Positions 4,252 through 10,234 of a stretch of DNA of 10,234 bases are shown here, one piece after another. A program made the position numbers and the translations under genes. Every line of letters starts with the position of its first letter. Positions within the stretch are counted from its first letter, which is position 1. Source of the DNA: Prasinococcaceae sp. CCMP 1430. Lineage: Eukaryota; Prasinodermophyta; Palmophyllophyceae; Prasinococcales; Prasinococcaceae. The notes under the pieces were generated by a model. It was not told where the DNA came from. It worked only from the letters and a program-made list of their open reading frames with translations, and did not search any database. The stretch covers positions 80,494 to 90,727 of the forward strand of contig RQSC01000020.1 of the NCBI GenBank assembly GCA_013416795.1, read 5' to 3'.

Positions 4252-7200
4252 GCGTGCCCCGCGCACGAGAAGCCCGCGGTGCGCGCGGCGCTGCTGCGCG
4301 CGCTCTGCTGCGCGCCCGACGAGAGGGTGCTGCGCCTGCTCGCCGACGCCTTCCGCGAGCTCGCGCAGGCGGACTTCGCGCGCCACACGAAGGCCGCGGC
4401 GGCCGCCACGCACGCCCCCGAGTGGAGCTCGCTCGTCGCCGACCTGCAGCAGGCGCTCGCGTCGTCCAACCTGATGCCGGGCGCCGACGGCGCGCCGCAG
4501 AGCGCGTCGCCGGTGCGCACCTACAATGTGCTCGTCGCGGTGAATACGCTGCTCAAGCCGTACCAGTACTTCCTCGATGCGACCAAGGTGCGCGAGGCGG
4601 CGCCCCAGTCGATGGAGGCCGTCGTTGCGGCGCTCTTCGCGCCGCTGCTCGACATCTTCAAGTCGGTCGCCGCGCAGTACACGGGCGGCGCGGCGGCCGC
4701 GGGCCCCACGCTGCACGTGCTGCTCAAGGCGCTGCACCACAGCGTCCGGGCGTACATGCCGAACGCGCTCAGGCCGCGCGTTGCCGAGTGGGCCGACGTG
4801 GCCAGCGGCGTGCTCGCCTCGGTGCCGGCGGCGATAGGCGCGGGCGTCGAGGACTGCCGGACGCACAAGCGCGCCGTGCAGATCTGCCTCGCGCTGGTCA
4901 CGCGCCACCAGAACGTGCTGGACGCGGCGCGCATGCAGGCGATGGCCGAGGCCGGCTTCGAAGCCGCCAAGACCGTCGTGGGCGCCGCCGCCGCCGAGGA
5001 GCTCCCCGGGCGGTGGGAGATCACCGGCTCCTACTGCTTCGACCTCATGTCGCGCCTGCTGGAGACCACGGGCGGCTGGAACCTGCTGAGCTCGCACCTG
5101 GGCAGCATCGTGAGCACCGCGGCCATTCCCGCGCTCGCGATGCGCTTGCAGGACGCAGAGCTGTGGCACGAAGACGGCGAGGAGTTCGTGCGGCGCTGCC
5201 TGCCGTGCGACTCGGACGCGAGCTCGGGCCTCACGGAGGACCACTTCACGCTGCGCCTGGCGGCCCTCAACCTGATGGGCCTGATCGCCAAGGCCAAGGG
5301 CCCCCCGCCCGGGGCCAAGACGCGCTCGATGTCCAAGCGCAAGAAGGGCAAGCGGTCGGCGACGGCGCCCACAGGCGCGTCCATCATCACGCCGCTGCTC
5401 GAGGGCGTCGACCTCGCCACCGCGGCGCCCTTCGAGGCCACCTCCCCCACGCCGGGCGCGTCGCAGCAGTGCGCCGCGCTGCTCGCGTGGGGCTCCCTCA
5501 AGGAGTACCTCAGCGACCTGGCAAACCTCAGTGACGAGGGGCAGGCGGAGTCGGAGAAGCTGGCGCTCAACATCCTCGTCAAGCGCGCGGCGCCGGCGAT
5601 GGCCCTCGCGGATCCCTTCGTGGCGGCCCACGGCGCGTGGCTGGCGGGCGAGATGGCCGGCCTGCTGCCCGAGGGCAAGTCGGACCGCGCGTACGAGGGG
5701 CTCACCGTGCTGCTGGCGAGCAAGGACATCACGGTGGGCGAGGGTGACCTCGAAGAGGAGATGTCGCTCTCGCCACTGCGCTCGGCGGCGGCCAACAGCC
5801 TGTCGGCACTGCTGGAGGGAGGCACGGCGCCACCGCAGTGGGCGGGCCTCGTGGACGCCATGATGGGGCTGGCGCGCTCGGAGGAGGAGGAGGAGTCGTG
5901 CCGCGCTCTGGCGCTGGTCGAGGCCGCCGCCACGTCCTGCGCATCGGACGTGGTCGCCTACGCCGGCCCGCTTGCGGCCGCGCTCGGTGCCGTCACCAAG
6001 GGATGGCTCGCGCGCTACGCCGAGGACAACCCGAGTGCCGTCACCGAGCCGTGGCCGACTCCCGTCGAGAGCGGCTTCTCAGCGCTGGCTGCGCTGGCGG
6101 ACGCGTACGACGAGGCCGTGGAAGAGGTCGAGGAAGAAACGGATGCGCGTGCTGCGATCGAGGCGGGCCGCGCGACGCTGTCTGCGCCCCTCGCCGAGCT
6201 GCTGCAGGCCTTCTGGCTGAACCCCTGGTTCCAGGGTCCCGAGGGCATCAAGCCGCCGCCCTCGTGCGTGCGCGAGGGCTGCGTTCTAGTCGGGTGCATC
6301 CTCAAGAGCGCGCGCAGGGCCGGCGGCGCGGGCGCGGCGGCGGTGGCGCAATGGCGCGTGGAAGAGCTCGTGGCCGTGCTTGCGGCCTCACTCGCCGACT
6401 TCGAGCCGTGGGCTGAGGAGTGCGTGCAGGACGTGCTCGTGGCGCTCGATCAGATCCTCGAGATGCAGGAGGAGGCGCCCATGGGCTCCTTCGCCCGCGG
6501 AGCTGCACCTCACCTATGCGCGCTGCTGTCGGAGGGCGTTAAGCACGCGCCGGCGGAGGGCGCGGTTCAGCTCGCGCGCCGCGCCCACCAACTCATCTCG
6601 CGCCTGGTGGTCGCGGTCGGGCCACAAGGCACCGAGGCGGTCGTGTGCAGCCTCGCGGCCGCCGCCGGCGAGCGGCTGGACGCAATCGGGGCGAGCAACT
6701 TCGCGCGCCCGCTTGCGGTGCTGCTCGCTGCTTGCATCGCGCGTTCACCCGTGGCGGCTGCCTTCGCCGCGGCCGCGGCGGGCTGTCCGATGGACACCTT
6801 CGCTTTCGTCGTGTCGGACAGCATCGAGGAGGGGCACGTCGATGAGACGGACGAGGCGAGGATACTCGCGCTGGGCTGCGCGCGCGTCGCCACGCAGAGC
6901 GCAAGCAGCGCGGGTGCGAGCCAGTCTCTGGGCGCGCTCGTGACCGCCGCAGTTGCTGCCACTGCCCTCGCTGGGGAGCTCGCGCACGCCGAGGCCACGG
7001 GTGCTGAAGAGGAGGAAGAGATGGACGACGAGGACGAGGATGACGACGACTATGACGACGACGAGGAGGAGGAGGAGGAGGAGGAGACAGAGGAAGAGTT
7101 CCTCGAGCGATACGCGCAGGCCGCGAAGGACCTCGCCGAGGAGGCCGAGGGCGCGCACGACACGTGGGACGGCGAGGAAGAGGAGGGCTGCGCCGACCAG

Positions 7201-7356
7201 GGTGAATTGGCGCAGGCTGACGTCAGCGCTGAAGTCGGCCAGGGGGTCCTCGCCGCCATCAGGGCGGGCGTGCCGGCAAACAAAGCGCTCAAGGAGAAGG
7301 TCGCCGAAGCCGGCCAACGCTTCCCATCGTTGGCAGCGCTCTCGTCGCAGCTGTGA
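4252..7356 (+). CDS. Importin-7/8-type karyopherin beta, N-terminus unresolved
   Basis: This frame encodes 1034 residues from the codon after the TAG to TGA at 7354-7356. There is no ATG before 4474, so the true start lies upstream or in another exon. The protein is a HEAT-repeat nuclear import receptor (IPO7/IPO8, yeast Nmd5/Sxm1), which carries cargo such as ribosomal proteins and histones through the nuclear pore under RanGTP control. Recognisable stretches, numbered from the GTG at 4279: PEWSSLVADLQQALASS (48-64), the YQYF region, EWADVASGVLASVP, AELWHEDGEEFVRR (293-306), and the acidic tract 910-939 followed by FLERYAQAAKDL and a gQgvLaAi segment, matching the family's acidic-then-EYL..LAKQA ending. 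Length is close to the usual 1040, but the start aligns about 70-80 residues into the family, so the first HEAT repeats, part of the Ran-binding arch, are missing. A basic SKRKKGKRS insert lies at 352-360. Neighbour genes give no functional hint. Confidence 0.82.
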   Translation, partial: ACPAHEKPAVRAALLRALCCAPDERVLRLLADAFRELAQADFARHTKAAAAATHAPEWSSLVADLQQALASSNLMPGADGAPQSASPVRTYNVLVAVNTLLKPYQYFLDATKVREAAPQSMEAVVAALFAPLLDIFKSVAAQYTGGAAAAGPTLHVLLKALHHSVRAYMPNALRPRVAEWADVASGVLASVPAAIGAGVEDCRTHKRAVQICLALVTRHQNVLDAARMQAMAEAGFEAAKTVVGAAAAEELPGRWEITGSYCFDLMSRLLETTGGWNLLSSHLGSIVSTAAIPALAMRLQDAELWHEDGEEFVRRCLPCDSDASSGLTEDHFTLRLAALNLMGLIAKAKGPPPGAKTRSMSKRKKGKRSATAPTGASIITPLLEGVDLATAAPFEATSPTPGASQQCAALLAWGSLKEYLSDLANLSDEGQAESEKLALNILVKRAAPAMALADPFVAAHGAWLAGEMAGLLPEGKSDRAYEGLTVLLASKDITVGEGDLEEEMSLSPLRSAAANSLSALLEGGTAPPQWAGLVDAMMGLARSEEEEESCRALALVEAAATSCASDVVAYAGPLAAALGAVTKGWLARYAEDNPSAVTEPWPTPVESGFSALAALADAYDEAVEEVEEETDARAAIEAGRATLSAPLAELLQAFWLNPWFQGPEGIKPPPSCVREGCVLVGCILKSARRAGGAGAAAVAQWRVEELVAVLAASLADFEPWAEECVQDVLVALDQILEMQEEAPMGSFARGAAPHLCALLSEGVKHAPAEGAVQLARRAHQLISRLVVAVGPQGTEAVVCSLAAAAGERLDAIGASNFARPLAVLLAACIARSPVAAAFAAAAAGCPMDTFAFVVSDSIEEGHVDETDEARILALGCARVATQSASSAGASQSLGALVTAAVAATALAGELAHAEATGAEEEEEMDDEDEDDDDYDDDEEEEEEEETEEEFLERYAQAAKDLAEEAEGAHDTWDGEEEEGCADQGELAQADVSAEVGQGVLAAIRAGVPANKALKEKVAEAGQRFPSLAALSSQL

Positions 7357-7457
7357 GCAGCGGCCGACAGAGGAAAGCTTCATTCGCGCCGCCCGGCCGC
7401 ACTGCTGCGCTGCTCGCCGCCGTTGCGCGTGACGACGACTGTAGTGCTAGTGACTCG

Positions 7458-7470
7458 AATAAGTTTACAA
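7458..7470. terminator. Candidate polyadenylation signals for both convergent genes
   Basis: On the plus strand AATAAG (7458-7463), a one-base variant of AATAAA, lies about 100 bases after the importin stop. On the minus strand the adjacent bases 7465-7469 read TGTAA, the green-algal signal, but that is about 280 bases past the TCP11 stop. Which signal the organism uses is unknown. Confidence 0.3.
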
Positions 7471-7650
7471 TACGTTAGTCGGCTGCTCGTGAGGCTGCCC
7501 AGTCGTGAGTCTCGGTACAAACTGAAGTACAAGCGAAGAAGTGTGTCGCGAGCGTTCCTCTACGAGCGGAGGGGTGTCTCGCCCAGAGGCTAAGGTAGCT
7601 ACATGGTACCTGTACAAGAAAATCCATCGGACGATGTGGTCGCACCTACT

Positions 7651-7678
7651 GCTCCACGGGCCCAGCAATCGTGGGAGC
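7651..7678. other. Bulged hairpin in convergent 3' region
   Basis: GCTCCACG (7651-7658) pairs with CGTGGGAGC (7670-7678) with a single bulged base and an 11-base loop containing GGGCCC. It lies just past the TCP11 stop and could be a 3' UTR stem. Stems of this size are common by chance in GC-rich DNA. Confidence 0.3.
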
Positions 7679-7748
7679 ACGAAGGAGTACAATGAGAGCC
7701 GCACGAAGAGTGCTCAGACGATCCGCGCAGGCAGGGCTGACAAGCTGA

Positions 7749-10234
7749 TCACATCTCGCCCTCGCTCTCGGATCCCTCGCTCGCGGCTATGTCCTCCGCC
7801 GCGAGAAGCGAGGCGTACGTGCGCCCGTGCACGGCGAGCTGCACGCGCGCGATGCTCTCGAGCTGGGCCGCAGCAACGCCCACCTCCTCTGCCAGGACCG
7901 CACCCTCGGCCGTCGACGCACCAACAGACGCCAGGGCACAGCAGGCCGCCTCCATGCCGGCCACAGGGCCCAGCGCAAGCACGGCGCGCGCGGCGGCTCG
8001 CACCGCATCGACGCACCGCTTGGCGATGGCGCCGCCGGCGAGGTGATGCGACAGGAGCCGCGCTATCATGCCGGTGGATGTCCCGGACTCGTTCTCGTCC
8101 ACCGCGAGCGCAAGCTCACGGGCGACATCCTCGAGCACCACGCCGCTGTCGGCACCGGCGGCGGGCCCACGCAGCAACGCCATCGCGCGAGAGGCTGCAG
8201 CTCCCATTGCCTCCGCCGGCAGCGCGGGCTTGCGCAAAGCGGCGCGCGCCTGCTTCGCAGCGAGCAGAGCTGCCGCAAGGCACACGCACCGCCGCAACGC
8301 CTCCGCCGACTGGAGCATGCGCAGCGCCTCGTACTCGAGTGTCTCTGGAATGAGCGCGTGCTGCTCCTCGCAGAGCTCCACGGGTTTGTCGAGAGCGCTG
8401 ACGAGCTCCTCCGCCGCGTCGCTTCCACTGCCATCCTTCCCCTCTCGCGGGCGGAGCGCGGTGAGCATGCCCATGGCCATCTCCACGAGCCCGATGCGTA
8501 GCGGGCCCGCGGCGCACTCCCACCAGGTGTCATGGGCCGCCTCGGCGGGGCGCGAGTGCGCCGCGCCCGCGCTGCGCGCGCTCAGCCGCCGCAGCTGGCC
8601 GTAGGACATCGCCCGCCCGCTCTGAATGTGCTGTGGCACCGCAGCGCGCGCAGCTGCGGCGGCCTGCAGGCTGGCGCGCGCCTCGGTGGCGGCTGCGCGA
8701 GAGGAGCGTATCCACGCGAGCGACGTTGGCAGCGCCTGTGCGGGCGACCTGTGCGCGGCGTCCGACGCCGCGGACGAGGCGCGGCGGCGCAAGGAGGCGG
8801 CGCGCGATGCGGGCGAATATGCCATGCGCGAGGACGGAGGCGGCGACTCAGGGTCTGTGCCTTCCGCGTCGTCGGCGTCGTCGGCTTCCTGCGCAAGGCT
8901 GTGCTCTTCGGCGAAGTGCGAGCGCACGTATGAGGCGCCGGCGCCGGGGCCCAGCGCGGCTGCCAGCGCTCCAAGGCCGGCGTTGGCGGCGTCCACGGCG
9001 ATGGCGCACGCTGCGCGGTGCAGCACCTCGAAGAGCGAGGCAACTGCGTCGGCCGCGTCGGTGCACCCACTCACCTGGCAGAGGGCGGCTTCGATCTCCG
9101 CCTCGCGGACGGGCGCGCCCAGCCCGATGATCGTGGCGCTCGCGCGGTCCGCGTAGGGCGTCAGCAGCGCGACCACGTCGGTAGCTCGCTTGATGCCGTC
9201 AGGGCTGCCGTCGGTGCCGGTGTCATTGATCGTATCGACGGAGTCTGGGAGGAGCTCGGCGGCGGCCTTGAGGCCCGCGGCGCACGCCTCGCCTGCGCGG
9301 CCTGCGTTGCCCACCGCCTCAACGGTGGCCTCGCGCACATCCTCGGCGAGCGCGCGCACGTGCTCCGCGGCGCTCGTCGGCGAGGGAGCGCCGCGAAGCG
9401 CCGCGGCGATGGTGGCACGTGTGGCGCGCCGCGCGGTGGCCAGCACGCGCGCGCCGCGCCCGCCCAGGAGCGCATTGGTGCCGCTCTCCTCGGTGTTTTC
9501 CTCCGACTCGCGCAGGATCACAGGCGACGGCAGGCGGAAGTCCGAGTCGTGCAGCAGCTCGTAGATCATGCGCGCACGCGGCACGTGCCCCAGCCCGGGC
9601 ACGTTGATGCCGCTGTCGCGCCCGCCGCCGTCGGCTCTCCCTGCGGCGGCGCGGGCGCCGCCCTCGGCGCGCTCGCGCGCGACGGTGGCCTCGGCGGCGC
9701 GCGTGGCCTCCCCGACGGCCGCGTCGAAGCGCGCGGCGCCGGCGGCCCCGCCAACGTTGAGCGCCTTGGAGCGCAGCATCGCCACGTCAGCGCGCGCGCC
9801 GTCGGCGAGCGCGCGCAGGTCGGAGGCCTCGTGCATGTCGGCCGTGGAACGCCCGTTGAGCTTGAGCGTCGCGCTGGCCGAGATGGTGCACGCGGCGCGC
9901 GTGAGGTCCGCCTCGAGCGCCGCCGCGTCGGCGCGCTTCCACGCGTCGAACGCGGCGAGGAAGGCTGCCCAGTGCGCCTCAAAGGCCGCCGCCGCGCGCG
10001 CGCCGGGGATGAGGTCGCGCAGCGCTGCCACCAGTCCTGCCGCGGCGGCCGCCAGCGCCTCGCGCGCCTCGGCGTTGGCCTCGCCGCCCATCACCGCCTC
10101 GGGCGCGCCTACGATCATGTACGCCGACAGCAGCACGCGCGTCGGGTGCCACTCGGGCTGCGGGCGCAGCGCCGCTGACAGCCCGCCGCGGCGCGGCGCG
10201 GCCGAGGAGCTCCCGGCTGCGCCGTGCTGCGCGC
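7749..10234 (-). CDS. TCP11/Sok1-family protein, 5' end beyond window
   Basis: The frame is open from the right edge to TGA at 7749-7751, giving 827 visible residues without a stop or intron. No Met precedes the family's N-terminal motif inside the window, so the start lies outside. Counted from the edge, residues 28-42 read WHPTRVLLSAYMIVG, followed by PEAVMGGE, a helical stretch and FLAAFDAWKRAD, the hallmark opening of the T-complex protein 11 family. A second family-like motif, MIYELLHDSDFRLP, is at 222-235. Residues about 440-500 are acidic, then Ser/Arg/Ala-rich and probably disordered. The remainder is Ala-rich helix ending in an acidic SEGSESEGEM tail. Members include mammalian TCP11 (sperm function, cAMP signalling) and yeast Sok1 (genetic link to protein kinase A). 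The biochemical role is poorly known and the role here is unknown. It is convergent with the importin gene. Confidence 0.8.
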   Translation of the reverse strand, partial: AQHGAAGSSSAAPRRGGLSAALRPQPEWHPTRVLLSAYMIVGAPEAVMGGEANAEAREALAAAAAGLVAALRDLIPGARAAAAFEAHWAAFLAAFDAWKRADAAALEADLTRAACTISASATLKLNGRSTADMHEASDLRALADGARADVAMLRSKALNVGGAAGAARFDAAVGEATRAAEATVARERAEGGARAAAGRADGGGRDSGINVPGLGHVPRARMIYELLHDSDFRLPSPVILRESEENTEESGTNALLGGRGARVLATARRATRATIAAALRGAPSPTSAAEHVRALAEDVREATVEAVGNAGRAGEACAAGLKAAAELLPDSVDTINDTGTDGSPDGIKRATDVVALLTPYADRASATIIGLGAPVREAEIEAALCQVSGCTDAADAVASLFEVLHRAACAIAVDAANAGLGALAAALGPGAGASYVRSHFAEEHSLAQEADDADDAEGTDPESPPPSSRMAYSPASRAASLRRRASSAASDAAHRSPAQALPTSLAWIRSSRAAATEARASLQAAAAARAAVPQHIQSGRAMSYGQLRRLSARSAGAAHSRPAEAAHDTWWECAAGPLRIGLVEMAMGMLTALRPREGKDGSGSDAAEELVSALDKPVELCEEQHALIPETLEYEALRMLQSAEALRRCVCLAAALLAAKQARAALRKPALPAEAMGAAASRAMALLRGPAAGADSGVVLEDVARELALAVDENESGTSTGMIARLLSHHLAGGAIAKRCVDAVRAAARAVLALGPVAGMEAACCALASVGASTAEGAVLAEEVGVAAAQLESIARVQLAVHGRTYASLLAAEDIAASEGSESEGEM

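Larger units (their letters stand above)
7357..7748. other. Convergent 3' intergenic region of importin and TCP11 genes
   Basis: This 392-bp stretch lies between two stop codons facing each other and holds both 3' UTRs. I see no gene. Its middle (7455-7475) is the AT-richest part. A plus-strand frame overlaps it but has no recognisable product and runs antisense into TCP11. Confidence 0.6.

Noticed and set aside
4279-4281. Start of the importin at 4279
   Set aside because: The codon is GTG, an improbable start for a eukaryotic nuclear gene, and family-like sequence continues upstream of it.
3799-5631. 610-codon minus-strand frame antisense to the importin
   Set aside because: Arg/Ala/Leu-rich complement of a GC-biased coding frame; no recognisable family, and the plus strand is clearly the importin.
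10134-10136. Start of the TCP11 protein at 10136
   Set aside because: The codon is GTG inside the motif WHPTRVLLSAYM, and the frame stays open to the window edge.
9018-10178. 386-codon plus-strand frame antisense to TCP11
   Set aside because: Mirror of GC-biased codons; the minus strand carries the TCP11 motifs.
1-10234. CRISPR array, insertion sequence, integrase or phage module
   Set aside because: No regularly spaced repeats with unique spacers, no transposase or integrase motifs and no terminal inverted repeats with target duplications were seen.

Overview
The window looks like nuclear DNA of a very GC-rich unicellular eukaryote, most likely an alga. The reasons are a mitochondrial carrier with an N-terminal presequence, a nuclear transport receptor, long intron-free reading frames that almost always use G or C in the third codon position, and no bacterial operon signals. 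The wording of the MPC1-type half of the carrier reminds me of haptophyte and stramenopile (for example pelagophyte) sequences. That is recollection, not a search, and a prasinophyte cannot be excluded.

Layout. Positions 1 to about 2700 carry no gene I can support. The first 1.1 kb is packed with simple-sequence DNA: CG runs, a polypurine GGGA/GGCA tract, an alternating purine-pyrimidine block and a duplicated motif. The next 1.5 kb is more ordinary intergenic sequence with a few short repeats and hairpins. Gene 1 (2705-3565, minus) encodes a single polypeptide in which an MPC1-like and an MPC2-like domain are fused, that is, both halves of the mitochondrial pyruvate carrier in one chain, joined by a hydrophobic linker. 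Gene 2 (about 4252-7356, plus) is an importin-7/8 (Nmd5/Sxm1) type karyopherin-beta with the family's acidic C-terminal stretch. Its N-terminus is unresolved: an in-frame TAG lies at 4249-4251 and there is no ATG between it and 4474, although recognisable family sequence lies in that interval. Gene 3 (7749 to the right edge, minus) is a TCP11/Sok1-family protein whose 5' end is outside the window.

Genes 1 and 2 are divergent. They share an intergenic region holding a 10-bp palindrome, a four-run G-quadruplex motif and further C-runs, which is a candidate bidirectional promoter. Genes 2 and 3 are convergent, separated by 392 bp with an AT-rich island that probably holds the 3' processing signals. 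I see no functional pathway linking the three genes. All three stop with TGA.

The most notable item is the fused MPC1-linker-MPC2 carrier. The second is the interrupted, apparently incomplete N-terminus of the importin.
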